64,000 nucleotides of DNA from Streptomyces sp. NBC_01294 (lineage in GTDB: Bacteria > Actinomycetota > Actinomycetes > Streptomycetales > Streptomycetaceae). The stretch lies in assembly GCF_035917235.1 (NCBI RefSeq), contig NZ_CP108423.1:2855001-2919000 (forward strand), in the 5' to 3' direction. The notes beneath the pieces are model-generated. The model worked only from the letters and a program-made list of their open reading frames with translations. It searched no databases and was not told the DNA's origin. The position numbers and the translations under genes were made by a program. Below are positions 16,750-25,384 of the stretch, in pieces (position 1 is the first letter of the stretch; each line of letters begins with the position of its first letter).

Positions 16750-17079
16750 TCAGTGCTCGCCGTTGATGCCGGCGGGCAGCGCAGCGATGAAGGGGTGATC
16801 GCGCTCGATCAGGCCCAGCTTGGAAGCACCACCGGGCGAACCGAGCTCGTCGAAGAACTCGACGTTCGCCTTGTAGTAGTCCTTCCACTCTTCCGGAGTG
16901 TCGTCCTCGTAGAAGATGGCCTCGACCGGGCAGACCGGCTCACACGCACCACAGTCGACGCACTCGTCCGGGTGGATGTACAAGGACCGCTGGCCCTCGT
17001 AGATGCAGTCGACGGGGCACTCTTCGATGCATGCCTTGTCCTTGACGTCGACACAAGGCTCCGCGATGACGTAGGTCAC
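16750..17079 (-). CDS. fdxA: 7Fe ferredoxin (3Fe-4S / 4Fe-4S)
   Basis: 109 residues from a GTG start (VTYVIAEPCVDVKDKAC), with GAGGAACGAG just upstream. The cysteine pattern matches Azotobacter-type seven-iron ferredoxins: C9, C17 and C50 for the [3Fe-4S] cluster, C21, C40, C43 and C46 for the [4Fe-4S] cluster, and C25 free. The C-terminal half (YEDDTPEEWKDYYKANVEFF) is the long actinobacterial type. It is a soluble one-electron carrier; partners such as P450s or oxidoreductases are not in this window. It is divergent from the GNAT gene. Confidence 0.96.
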   Translation of the reverse strand: MTYVIAEPCVDVKDKACIEECPVDCIYEGQRSLYIHPDECVDCGACEPVCPVEAIFYEDDTPEEWKDYYKANVEFFDELGSPGGASKLGLIERDHPFIAALPAGINGEH

Positions 17080-17196
17080 GCTCTCGTTCCTCCTCGGTAG
17101 GGCTTTCCATATCGCGCGGGAGCGCGGCGTCGTCGATGCCCGCACCTAGTATCTCCGTTCCCGGGCACGATCCGAACAGGAGGGGCGGACAGAGCT

Positions 17197-18186
17197 GTGG
17201 AAATCACTGCGGGTGGACTGCTGGAGGTCCGTATCACCCCGGCTGACGTGGGTAAACGAGTCTCTGTACGACGGGTGGAGGCCGGACTGAGCGGATCACC
17301 CGAGTTCACGGACACGGTAGGTGTTCTCACATCCTGGAACGAGGGTGTGCTGCTGATCACAAAGAAGAACGGACAGTCCGTCCGGATCGCGGAATCGTCC
17401 CTGGTGGCAGGCAAGATCGTGCCTCCGGCGCCGGCGCGGCGGAGGGGTCCCGCGGCCTCCTTCGAGGAGCTGGTGAGGGTCGCGGCGCGCTCGTGGCAGC
17501 CGCTGGAGAGCGAGCAACTGGGCGGCTGGACGCTGCGGGCGGCCGCCGGATTCACCCGGCGGGCCAACTCCGTGTTGCCACTCGGCGACCCTGGGATACC
17601 GCTGGACGATGCACTCGCGCGAGTGACCTCCTGGTACGCGGAGCGAGCACTTCCGGCTTATGTGCAGGCCGCCACGGGGGCCGCCGGCACGCAGGAGCTG
17701 CTCTGCGCGGAACTGGAGCGGCGGGGCTGGGTGTCCGAGGTGTCGGCGGAGGTACGGACCGGGGCGCTGGCGCCGGTGGGCGACGTGGACGCGCCTGCGG
17801 CCGAGTCCGTACGTCTGACCCGTGTCCCGGACGAGGAGTGGCTCGGGCGCTACGGGAAGGTCTCCGACCCGGACCTGGCCCGGCGGATGCTGGTCGAGGG
17901 CCCGTCGGTGTGGTTCGCGGCGCTGCCCGGGGGCCGGGCCGTCGGGCGGTGCGTGGTGGACGGGCGGTGGGCCGGCTTCGCGGCGGTGACGGTGGATCCC
18001 GCGCACCGGCGGGAGGGCCTGGCGACGGCGGTGATGGCCGCGCTGGCGCGGCGGGCGCTGGAGGAGGGCGCGTCGGCGGCGTGGCTGCAGGTCGAGGCGG
18101 ACAACGCGGGGGCGCTGGCGCTGTACGACGGGCTGGGCTTCTCGACGCACCACATGTACCACCACTACCGCCGGGCGGCGCAGTGA
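17197..18186 (+). CDS. GNAT family N-acetyltransferase with N-terminal beta domain
   Basis: 329 residues with a GTG start. Residues 1-75 form a separate beta-rich domain (VRITPADVGKRVSVRRVE, FTDTVGVLTSWNEGVLLIT) that resembles a small nucleic-acid-binding barrel. Residues 90-210 look like a degenerate first acetyltransferase half. Residues 210-329 hold a clear GNAT domain with motif A around TVDPAHRREGLATAVMAALARRA and the final ALALYDGLGFSTHHMYHHYR. The substrate is unknown. It overlaps the next gene by GTGA and is divergent from fdxA. Confidence 0.85.
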   Translation: MEITAGGLLEVRITPADVGKRVSVRRVEAGLSGSPEFTDTVGVLTSWNEGVLLITKKNGQSVRIAESSLVAGKIVPPAPARRRGPAASFEELVRVAARSWQPLESEQLGGWTLRAAAGFTRRANSVLPLGDPGIPLDDALARVTSWYAERALPAYVQAATGAAGTQELLCAELERRGWVSEVSAEVRTGALAPVGDVDAPAAESVRLTRVPDEEWLGRYGKVSDPDLARRMLVEGPSVWFAALPGGRAVGRCVVDGRWAGFAAVTVDPAHRREGLATAVMAALARRALEEGASAAWLQVEADNAGALALYDGLGFSTHHMYHHYRRAAQ

Positions 18187-18977
18187 GTTCGGCGGCCTGG
18201 CGGGAGCAGTTCGCCGCGGAGGCGCGGGCGGAGCGCCCCGACCTGGCGCTGCTGTGCCTGCTGCTGGCCACGGAGGCCGACCCGGACCTGGACGAACGCG
18301 CCATGGACTGGGCGCAGATCGAGCTGGACCGGCTGGCCGGGATGCTCCCGTACGGGCTGCGGGGCGGGCGGGCCTGGGCCTCGGCGGTGACGGAACTGCT
18401 GGGCGGGCGCCTGGGCTTCCACGGCACGCCGGCGGACTACGACCGGCTGTCGTCCTCGCTGCTGCACGAGGTGCTGCGGCGGCGGCGCGGGCTGCCGATC
18501 CTGCTGTCGGTGGTGTGGCTGGAGGTCGCCCGGCGGGCCGGGGCCCCCGTATACGGGCTGGGGCTGCCGGGGCACTTCGTGGTGGGCTTCGGGGACCCCG
18601 AGGAGGGCGTGGTGGTCGACCCGTTCGCGGGCGGCGCGTCCTTGGGCGCCGGGCCCGCGGAGCTGGCGTCGGGGCCGCGTACGCCGGCCAGGACGCTGGA
18701 CATCGTGCTGCGGATCCTGGGCAACATCCGGGCGTGGGCGTCGTCCCGCCCGGAGCACTCGGGGGTCGCCCTGTGGGCGCTGGAGCTGTCGCTGCTGCTG
18801 CCGTCGCATCCGGCGGCGCTGCGGTACGAGCGGGCGCGGCTGCTGGTGGAGCGGGGCTCCTTCCGGGAGGGGGCCGCGGAGCTGGAGGCGTACGCCGCCG
18901 TGGTGTCGGTGATCGACGCCGAGGCGGCGGCCCGCATCCGCTCCGAGGCCGTTTCCGCCCGCGCTCTGCTGAACTGA
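18183..18977 (+). CDS. SirB1/transglutaminase-like family protein
   Basis: 264 residues from the GTG that overlaps the GNAT stop (GTGA); the much longer frame upstream is a shadow of the GNAT gene. It has the SirB1 N-terminal signature: LCLLLATEADPDLD, then LSSSLLHEVLRRRRGLPILLSVVWLEVARRAGAPVYGLGLPGHFVVGF (given here in parts), and PFAGG. A TPR-like helical tail covers about 195-260. The transglutaminase-like core has no obvious catalytic Cys, so enzymatic activity is doubtful. Translational coupling to the acetyltransferase suggests joint function. It is convergent with the large membrane protein, separated by the repeat and MITE. Confidence 0.82.
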   Translation: MSSAAWREQFAAEARAERPDLALLCLLLATEADPDLDERAMDWAQIELDRLAGMLPYGLRGGRAWASAVTELLGGRLGFHGTPADYDRLSSSLLHEVLRRRRGLPILLSVVWLEVARRAGAPVYGLGLPGHFVVGFGDPEEGVVVDPFAGGASLGAGPAELASGPRTPARTLDIVLRILGNIRAWASSRPEHSGVALWALELSLLLPSHPAALRYERARLLVERGSFREGAAELEAYAAVVSVIDAEAAARIRSEAVSARALLN

Positions 18978-19021
18978 CTCCGGCGTACGGGCCGCGCTGC
19001 GCGGGACTTCCCGCGCAGCGC

Positions 19022-19128
19022 CCGAAGCCGCGCCTCGATCGCCGGCGCGGCTCACGGGATCGGGGCTCCGCCCCGCGGACCCCGCGCCTCAAACGCCGGC
19101 GGGGCTGGATGACCAGCCCCGCCGGCGG
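19022..19128. repeat. GC-rich dispersed intergenic repeat, reverse copy, with hairpin
   Basis: A reverse-oriented copy of the family seen also near 48.7, 53.3 and 58.7-59.1 kb (core CCCCGCGCCTCAAACGCCGG). It ends in a perfect 15-bp hairpin (19094-19108 and 19113-19127, loop ATGA), which probably terminates the SirB1-type gene. Together with the adjacent MITE it fills the 316-base gap 18978-19293. Confidence 0.8.
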
Positions 19129-19297
19129 CTAGGGCGTGTCTTTCGGATCTTGTCGGCCGAGCCCGCGTTGTCCGGTGCCGTGCATCGCAAGGCGGAGGTG
19201 CTCCGCTCGTACTGGACGTACTTGGGAGCCCCGACAACGCGGCGAGGTGCGGTGCCGGGCAGCGCGGGCCCGGCAAGATCCGGAAGACACGCCCTAG
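19129..19297. mobile_element. MITE-like element with 22-bp terminal inverted repeats
   Basis: A 169-base element without coding capacity. Its ends, 19131-19152 (AGGGCGTGTCTTTCGGATCT and two more bases) and 19274-19295, are inverted repeats matching at 21 of 22 positions. Both are flanked so that the borders read CTAG. The interior halves are also imperfectly complementary, so the whole element can fold into one long hairpin. This is typical of non-autonomous derivatives of Streptomyces insertion sequences. There is no transposase here. The right border overlaps the last bases of the neighbouring gene and provides its TAG stop. Confidence 0.8.
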
Positions 19298-21249
19298 CTC
19301 GGGTTGGTTTCGATCACGACGGTCCGCTCGGCCGTGGTCTTGCCGCGCAGGGCCTTGCCGAGGGCGCCGGCGACGTCCTGCGGGGTGACCGCCGTCTTGT
19401 CGCCGGTGCCGCGGGTGATCAGGACTCCGTCGAAGGTGTTCCCGTAGATCGCCTTGAGCGCCTCCAGGTCGAACTTCTCCGTGAGGCGGCCCTCCACCGG
19501 CTGCATGCTGAGGATCTTGGGCAGGGACTTGCTGCCGAAGGCGATGACCTTGCCCCCCGCCTTGACCGTGGCGTTGGCGGACATCGCCGGCTCGGCGAAC
19601 TCCTTCATGGCCCGGTCCAGTTCCGCCTGGTCGATGACCGGCGCCTTGGTCGCCGTGGGCAGCTCGGCCACGGCCGCCTTGCCGGTGGCGACCTGGTCGC
19701 GGAAGGCCTGGGTGACCTTTGCGACGGAGGCGTCGACGTCGAGCGTGGTGCCGGGCGTACCGGGGACCGCAACGGCCTTGCCGGTGTCGAACTTGATCGT
19801 GCCCTCGGTGACCGAGCCCGCCGTGCCCGCGAGTTCCTGCAGCGCGACCTGGAGCTTCTCCTCGTCGACCGGCATCACGGGGTCGGCGACGCGCTCGTTG
19901 CCGAGGAGCGAGCCGATGACCGTGACGGGGTTGTAGTCGCTGCCGGCCGCGTTGCGGACGGTGGTCTGGCTGTCCAGCGTCAGGCCGGCCTTCTCGGGCT
20001 TCAGCTCGACCTGCTTGCCGCCGACGCTGAGCTGGATCGGGGCGGCGGCGCGGGTGGCGAAGGCCGTCTGGAGCTTGGCCACGGCCTCGTCGCGGCTGCC
20101 GCTGATGTCGACGTCGAGGACGGTGGTGCCCTTGGGGACGTCGGAGTGGTTCAGGAGCAGCCCGGCGCCGTAGGCGACGCCGATCAGGGCCACGATGCCG
20201 CCGCCGAGGAGGACCAGCTTGGAGCGGCCCTTCTTGGCGGGCTTGGCCGCGGGCTTCTGCTGCGCGGGCGCGGGGCGGGGGGCGGCCGGTGCGGGCGTCG
20301 GTACCGGAGTCGGTACCGGGGCCGTCAGCGGGCCGTCCAGCTCGGGGCCGGGCCAGCTCGGCTCGTGTGCGGCGGGGGGACCGCCGACGGGGCCGCCGAC
20401 GGGACCGGTCCCGAAGCCGGTGGGGCCGGCGGGGCCGCCCGGCTGGCTGCCGTAGACGGGGAACGCCTCGGTGGAGGGGCCGAGGTCACCCTGGTCGTTC
20501 CCGTACGCCGGGAAGCCCTGGGTCGATCCGACGCCGGGGCCGCCGGGCATCGGCGCCGCGGGGGCGGGCGCGAAGCCCTGGCCGTACTCCGGCACGGGCG
20601 GCTGCGGCATGCGCGGCGGCGCGTAGGCGGACTCCGCCATCGGCGGGGCCTGGGCGTGCGGCGGCGGCGGCGCGAAGCCCGCGCCCGGCCCGGGCGGAGG
20701 CGGCGGAGTGGGCGCGGGCCGCTGGGCGGGCGGCGGGGCGGCCGCGGCCGACGGCGTCTGCGCCGGGTCGGCCGCGGGCGACTTGCGGGGGGCGAACCAG
20801 TTGCTGGCCGCCTCCTCGGCTTCGGCCGGCCCCTGGGCCCGGGCCGGCTCCTGCTCGGCCTCGATCCGGGTCGGCCGGGGCCCCGGGCGCTGCGCGAGCG
20901 GCGGCGCGGGCGTCGGCTCCGGCGACGGCGGGGTCTGCGCCCCGGTGCCGGCCGAGCCGGAGTTGGTGCCCATCGACTTGCGTACGACCACAGGCGGGAT
21001 CGGCCGCGAACCCGGGATGTTGATCCGGATCCGGGTCGTCAGGGTGGTCTCGGTCTTGGGCCCGTCGGAGTCGGGCGTGGACGGCTTCGAGGTCACAGGG
21101 TTCTCCTCCGGAGCGGTCGCCGCGCCAGGCCCGGTCGGCGCAGCCGTGGACGGGTACTGGCCGGTTCCATACGGCGGCGTACCCGAGGGGTATGCGGCTC
21201 CACCGTGCCCCGTGGGCCCGGAGGACGAACTGTCGGTTTCACGACTCAA
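19294..21249 (-). CDS. Large membrane protein with peptidoglycan-binding (PG_binding_4/VanW-associated) domains
   Basis: 651 residues. Residues 1-340 are a disordered cytosolic region very rich in Pro, Gly and Ala. One membrane helix follows (about 343-367, LVLLGGGIVALIGVAYGAGLLL). The extracellular part (368-651) has two repeats of the YoaR/PG_binding_4 type (GTTVLDVDISGSRDEAVAKL and TPGTTLDVDASVAKVTQAF). In many relatives a VanW domain follows, but here the protein ends at VVIETNPS. The TAG stop lies in the terminal repeat of the MITE-like element, so the end may have been altered by the insertion. The cytosolic tail could be a kinase substrate or scaffold (inference). Confidence 0.78.
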   Translation of the reverse strand: MSRETDSSSSGPTGHGGAAYPSGTPPYGTGQYPSTAAPTGPGAATAPEENPVTSKPSTPDSDGPKTETTLTTRIRINIPGSRPIPPVVVRKSMGTNSGSAGTGAQTPPSPEPTPAPPLAQRPGPRPTRIEAEQEPARAQGPAEAEEAASNWFAPRKSPAADPAQTPSAAAAPPPAQRPAPTPPPPPGPGAGFAPPPPHAQAPPMAESAYAPPRMPQPPVPEYGQGFAPAPAAPMPGGPGVGSTQGFPAYGNDQGDLGPSTEAFPVYGSQPGGPAGPTGFGTGPVGGPVGGPPAAHEPSWPGPELDGPLTAPVPTPVPTPAPAAPRPAPAQQKPAAKPAKKGRSKLVLLGGGIVALIGVAYGAGLLLNHSDVPKGTTVLDVDISGSRDEAVAKLQTAFATRAAAPIQLSVGGKQVELKPEKAGLTLDSQTTVRNAAGSDYNPVTVIGSLLGNERVADPVMPVDEEKLQVALQELAGTAGSVTEGTIKFDTGKAVAVPGTPGTTLDVDASVAKVTQAFRDQVATGKAAVAELPTATKAPVIDQAELDRAMKEFAEPAMSANATVKAGGKVIAFGSKSLPKILSMQPVEGRLTEKFDLEALKAIYGNTFDGVLITRGTGDKTAVTPQDVAGALGKALRGKTTAERTVVIETNPS

Positions 21250-21454
21250 GGCAGGTTCTCCCGGTTGGCTCCGCCGCCCGTCATACCGTGCGCGGGCAGC
21301 TCGGCGGCCCGTCCACCATACTTGCCGACGCCCGCACGCAACTGACGCCCGGGAATCAGGGGTTCCTCATAGCGCCCGCCAAACCCCCCTGAAGCACCCA
21401 GTGAGCCCCTTCGCGCCCCCCTGCGCCGATCTCCCTACGGGGTCCGACACCACG

Positions 21455-21838
21455 TCACTTGGCAGGCCGCGCGGCTGAAACCGGCCGATCCAGCGGACCG
21501 CGCATCGTGGCGCACATCACAGCGAGCACGGTTCCACCCAAAAGGTAGACGTACATGCCGATTCCGGACGAACTGAGGAGGAAGTCGCCCTCGGGACGCG
21601 GGAGGCTGAGCATCACGTACGCGAGGAACCAGCCGGCCGCGGCCCCGCCCACCCCGAGGCCGGTCCCGAGGGCGATACGGCCGCCGAGGAACAGCCCGAA
21701 GAGGGCCAGCAGTCCGAGCAGCAGGCCGCCGGGGAACCACAGGTCCACCACCAGCCAGCCGGCCGCGCCGGTGAGCGCGCCCAGGACCAGCAGGCCCAGG
21801 CAGGCGGCGATCCGGCCCGCCGTCAGCTTGCCGCTCAT
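21455..21838 (-). CDS. DUF6113 family membrane protein
   Basis: 127 residues with four predicted membrane helices: [55 protein letters not shown] and [17 protein letters not shown]. The short loop LPRPEGDF sits between helices three and four. Its ATG overlaps the mshB stop as ATGA, the usual actinobacterial pairing. No function is known. The coupling hints at a link to mycothiol metabolism, but could simply be economical packing. Confidence 0.8.
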   Translation of the reverse strand: MSGKLTAGRIAACLGLLVLGALTGAAGWLVVDLWFPGGLLLGLLALFGLFLGGRIALGTGLGVGGAAAGWFLAYVMLSLPRPEGDFLLSSSGIGMYVYLLGGTVLAVMCATMRGPLDRPVSAARPAK

Positions 21839-22731
21839 GCCTCCACCCCCGCGAAGAGGTCGTGTTCGCGGCTGCCCGCCGGGGCGCCCGGCCGGCCTTC
21901 GGCCAGTTCGTAGTACTCGCGGGTGAACAGCGGCTGCGCCAGGTCGTTGGAGAGGGCGAAGAAGGGCCCGTCCACGGCGATCTGGGTGGCGTGGGCCCGC
22001 ATGGCGGCCGCCTTCGCCGCCGCGAACGCCTCGTCGGCGTCGATCTCGGCGGTGATCCGCTCGTCGGCGACGACCCCCGGCACGTCCTCGGGTGAGGCCA
22101 GCCCCGGGAAGGGGGGCGCGCCCTCCGCGGCGCGCAGCCTGGCGAAGCCCTCCTCGACGACCGAGCGGGGCACGCGGTTCCAGTAGATCTTCCCGACCGC
22201 GTGGGGCTCGCCGAGGTCGCGCCGGTAGGCGGTCTCCGCGGCCAGTTCGGCGGCGCGCATGGCGACCCGGTGGGCCTGGATGTGGTCGGGGTGCCCGTAG
22301 CCGCCGTCAGGGTCGTACGTGACGAGGACCTGCGGGCGCAGCTCGCGCACCACCTCCACGAGGTACGCGGCGGCCTCGTCCACCTCGGCGGACCAGAAGG
22401 CCTCCGGGCGGTGGTTCTGCGGGGCGCCCATCATCCCGGAGTCCCGGTAGCGGCCGGGGCCGCCGAGGAACCGGTGGTCGCGGACGCCCAGTTCGGCCAT
22501 GGCGTCGGCGAGCTCGCCGACGCGGTGGGCGCCGAGGGTGTCGTCGCGGTCGGCCGCCAGGTGGGCGAGTCCGGGCGGGATGACCTCACCCTCCTCGCCC
22601 AGGGTGCAGGTCACCAGCGCGACGTGGACGCCCTCGGCCGCGTACTTGGCCATGGTGGCGCCGTTGTTGATCGACTCGTCGTCGGGGTGCGCGTGCACGA
22701 GGAGCAGACGACGGGCGGGGAGACCGTTCAT
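21835..22731 (-). CDS. mshB: GlcNAc-Ins deacetylase of mycothiol biosynthesis
   Basis: 298 residues, LmbE/PIG-L fold. The zinc site starts with [10 protein letters not shown] (H15 and D18 ligands, D17 catalytic) and is completed by the [13 protein letters not shown] block. Other MshB marks are [19 protein letters not shown] and [14 protein letters not shown]. The enzyme removes acetate from GlcNAc-myo-inositol in the second mycothiol pathway reaction catalysed by a dedicated enzyme. Mycothiol is the main low-molecular-weight thiol of actinobacteria, which supports the assignment of the organism. It is followed by DUF6113 with an ATGA overlap. The other msh genes are not in the window. Confidence 0.95.
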   Translation of the reverse strand: MNGLPARRLLLVHAHPDDESINNGATMAKYAAEGVHVALVTCTLGEEGEVIPPGLAHLAADRDDTLGAHRVGELADAMAELGVRDHRFLGGPGRYRDSGMMGAPQNHRPEAFWSAEVDEAAAYLVEVVRELRPQVLVTYDPDGGYGHPDHIQAHRVAMRAAELAAETAYRRDLGEPHAVGKIYWNRVPRSVVEEGFARLRAAEGAPPFPGLASPEDVPGVVADERITAEIDADEAFAAAKAAAMRAHATQIAVDGPFFALSNDLAQPLFTREYYELAEGRPGAPAGSREHDLFAGVEA

Positions 22732-22752
22732 GGGGCTAGCCTACGAGGCGAC

Positions 22753-22947
22753 CTAGAACTTGAGGCCACTGATCATGCTCGCCACGTTCGAGGTGAGCTG
22801 GCTGAGGGTCGGGGCGATGGTGGAACTCGCCAGGTAGAAGCCGAGCAGCACACAGACCACCGCGTGTCCCGCCTTCAGGCCCGCCCTTCGGACCAGCAGG
22901 AAGACGATGATCGCCAGCAGCACCACGGCAGAGATCGAGAGTGCCAC
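22753..22947 (-). CDS. Small hydrophobic membrane protein
   Basis: 64 residues: helix one (ISAVVLLAIIVFLLVRRAG), a short basic loop, helix two (HAVVCVLLGFYLASSTIAPTL), then a short polar C-terminus (SQLTSNVASMISGLKF). A good Shine-Dalgarno sequence (GGAGGTG) lies before the ATG. I do not recognise a named family. Size and composition fit the small two-helix proteins common in Streptomyces, possibly a phage-related or secretion-like small membrane protein. Confidence 0.7.
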   Translation of the reverse strand: MALSISAVVLLAIIVFLLVRRAGLKAGHAVVCVLLGFYLASSTIAPTLSQLTSNVASMISGLKF

Positions 22948-23298
22948 GGCGTTTCACCTCCACGTCGAGCGGACATCGGTACGCGTATTCGTGCTCGGCG
23001 AGAGTCATACCCACCGTGCGCTACGGATCATAACTATCCGTGCCAGCGCATCGATCGAAATCCGGCAGCACGAGGGGCGCATGCCGCGCGTGCGCGGGGT
23101 CACGGGGAGGCCGGCCGGAGGGGCTGTGCGCCTCCCCGGCCGGCTGTCGGCACCCGCACGGCCGCACGGCACCCAGGCTGCATGCCCCAGATCTCGGGGC
23201 AGAAACGGTCAAGTTGCCCCCGTGTAAACCGCGTTGGGGCGGGCTGCCGTTTCCCGCACCGGACATACGCGCGGTGGCCGGAAATGATCGGTCGGCTG
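22948..23298. other. Intergenic region downstream of first peptide importer
   Basis: 351 bases without a convincing gene. An imperfect GC-rich hairpin at about 23110-23144 (left arm GCCGGCCGGAGG, right arm CCTCCCCGGCCGGC) is the best candidate terminator for the importer operon. The region next to 22947 carries the leader of the small membrane protein. Confidence 0.5.
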
Positions 23299-24396
23299 CT
23301 AATCCTTCGTCAACGGATCCGGCGGGGACGGCGGAAGGGGCGGCGACGGGGGCGGCGGAGGCGACGGGGGCTGGGCCGATGGGGGGACCACCTGCTTCTC
23401 CGCCGCGAAGTGGCAGGCCGAAGGGTGCGCCGCCGGGCCGGAGGGGAAGACCTGCGGGACCGCGAGCAGCGGGACCTCCGCCGCGCAGCGCGCCTCGGCC
23501 TTCCAGCAGCGGGTGCGGAAGGGACAGCCCGACGGCGGGTTGGCCGGGGACGGCACGTCGCCGGAGAGGATGATCCGCTCGCGGTGGGCACGGGCCTCCG
23601 GGTCGGGGACCGGGACGGCCGAGAGCAGCGCCTGGGTGTACGGGTGCGTCGGGTGGTCGTAGATCTGCGTGTCGGTGCCGATCTCGACGATCCGGCCCAG
23701 GTACATGACGCCGACCCGGTCGGAGATGTGCCGCACGATCGAGAGGTCGTGCGCGATGAAGACGTAGGACAGGTCGAAGTCGCTCTGCAACCGGTCCAGC
23801 AGGTTGATGACCTGCGCCTGGACGGAGACGTCGAGCGCGGAGACCGGCTCGTCGGCGACGATGATCTCGGGCTGCAGGGCCAGGCCGCGGGCGATGCCGA
23901 TGCGCTGGCGCTGACCGCCGGAGAACTGGTGCGGGTAGCGGTTGATGTACTCCGGGTTCAGGCCGACGACGTCGAGCAGTTCCTGGACCTTGCGGCGCCG
24001 GTCCCCCTTCGGGGCGACCTCGGGGTGGATCTCGTACGGCTCGCCGATGATGTCGCCGACCGTCATGCGCGGGTTCAGCGAGGTGTACGGGTCCTGGAAC
24101 ACCATCTGGATGTTGCGGCGCACGGCCTTGAGGGCGCGTCCCGACAGCTTGGTGATGTCCTCGCCCTTGTACGAGATCGTGCCTGACGTCGGCCGCTCCA
24201 GGTTGACCAGCATCTTGGCCACGGTCGACTTCCCGCAGCCGGACTCGCCGACGATGCCCAGCGTTTCGCCGGCGCGCAGGTCGAAGGAGACCCCGTCGAC
24301 GGCCTTGACCGCGCCGACCTGCTTGCGGAAGACGATGCCCCGGGTCAGCGGGTAATGCTTGACCAGGTCCTTCACTTCCAGCAGGGACTCAGCCAT
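23299..24396 (-). CDS. Peptide ABC importer ATPase, DppF/OppF type (importer 1)
   Basis: 365 residues. Walker [10 protein letters not shown]-loop [12 protein letters not shown], signature [19 protein letters not shown], Walker [13 protein letters not shown] and the H-loop [13 protein letters not shown] are all intact. The C-terminal oligopeptide-transporter domain carries the cluster-binding Cys pattern ([15 protein letters not shown]). The last 30 residues are an unusual Pro/Ser-rich tail ([17 protein letters not shown]) absent from the paralogue of importer 2. The start overlaps the DppD-type stop by 8 bases. It works as a heterodimer with the next ATPase to power peptide uptake. Confidence 0.93.
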   Translation of the reverse strand: MAESLLEVKDLVKHYPLTRGIVFRKQVGAVKAVDGVSFDLRAGETLGIVGESGCGKSTVAKMLVNLERPTSGTISYKGEDITKLSGRALKAVRRNIQMVFQDPYTSLNPRMTVGDIIGEPYEIHPEVAPKGDRRRKVQELLDVVGLNPEYINRYPHQFSGGQRQRIGIARGLALQPEIIVADEPVSALDVSVQAQVINLLDRLQSDFDLSYVFIAHDLSIVRHISDRVGVMYLGRIVEIGTDTQIYDHPTHPYTQALLSAVPVPDPEARAHRERIILSGDVPSPANPPSGCPFRTRCWKAEARCAAEVPLLAVPQVFPSGPAAHPSACHFAAEKQVVPPSAQPPSPPPPPSPPLPPSPPDPLTKD

Positions 24397-25372
24397 GGAG
24401 GCACTCCTTCCAGAAGTGGCAGGCGCTGGTCCGCTCCACGGGCGACTCGGTCACCCGGTACAGCGGGGGGACGTCGGTGCGGCACACCGGCTGCGCCATC
24501 GGGCAGCGCGGGTTGAAGGCGCAGCCGGGCGGGATGGCCACCAGGTTCGGCGGCAGGCCCTTGATGGCGTACAGCTCCTGGCCCTTCTGGTCCAGGCGCG
24601 GGATCGAGTCCAGCAGACCGCGCGTGTACGGGTGCGCGGGCGCCTTGTAGATCTCGTGGACGGGGGCCGCCTCGACGATCCGGCCCGCGTACATGACGGC
24701 GATCTTGTCGGCGACGTCCGCGACCACGCCGAGGTCGTGGGTGATCAGGATGAGGCCCATGTTCAGCTCGCGCTGGAGCTCGGCCAGCAGGTCCATCACC
24801 TGGGCCTGGACCGTGACGTCCAGGGCCGTCGTCGGCTCGTCCGCGATGATCAGCGAGGGCTCCAGGGCCATCGCCATGGCGATCATGATGCGCTGGCGCA
24901 TGCCGCCCGAGAACTGGTGCGGGTAGTCCCCCACCCGGTCCTTCGCCGCCGGGATCTTCACCCGGTCCATCAGCTCGACGGCCTTGGCCTTGGCGTCCTT
25001 GCGGGACATCCCGCGGTGGACCTCGTACATCTCGCCGAGCTGCGCGCCCACGCTCAGGACCGGGTTCAGGGAGGAGAGCGCGTCCTGGAAGATCATCGCC
25101 ATGTCGGCGCCGCGGATCTTGCGCCGCTCCTCCTCCTTCAGCTTCAGCAGGTCCCGTCCCTTGAAGAGGATCTCGCCGCCCGCGATGCGGCCCGGCGGCA
25201 TGTCCAGGATCCCCATCACGGCCTGGGCGGTCACCGACTTGCCGGAGCCGGACTCGCCGAGCACGGCGAGCGTCTCGCCCTCGTCGACCGAGTAGTCGAC
25301 TCCGTTGACCGCTTTCGCGACGCCGTCGCGCGTCTTGAATTCCACGTGCAGGTCGCGGACTTCGAGCAGCAT
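24389..25372 (-). CDS. Peptide ABC importer ATPase, DppD/OppD type (importer 1)
   Basis: 327 residues. Motifs: Walker [10 protein letters not shown]-loop [11 protein letters not shown], signature [19 protein letters not shown], Walker [13 protein letters not shown], and [26 protein letters not shown]. The C-terminal domain has [15 protein letters not shown], the conserved cysteines of the oligo_HPY region. The gene lies 12 bases downstream of the permease gene and overlaps the second ATPase gene by 8 bases. The corresponding junction in importer 2 has the same 8-base overlap, which supports an ancient duplication of the whole operon. Confidence 0.94.
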   Translation of the reverse strand: MLLEVRDLHVEFKTRDGVAKAVNGVDYSVDEGETLAVLGESGSGKSVTAQAVMGILDMPPGRIAGGEILFKGRDLLKLKEEERRKIRGADMAMIFQDALSSLNPVLSVGAQLGEMYEVHRGMSRKDAKAKAVELMDRVKIPAAKDRVGDYPHQFSGGMRQRIMIAMAMALEPSLIIADEPTTALDVTVQAQVMDLLAELQRELNMGLILITHDLGVVADVADKIAVMYAGRIVEAAPVHEIYKAPAHPYTRGLLDSIPRLDQKGQELYAIKGLPPNLVAIPPGCAFNPRCPMAQPVCRTDVPPLYRVTESPVERTSACHFWKECLHG

Positions 25373-25384
25373 GTGCGGGGCTCC

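Noticed and set aside
19129..19297. Complete insertion sequence
   Set aside because: Only 169 bases and no transposase frame; called a MITE-like remnant instead.
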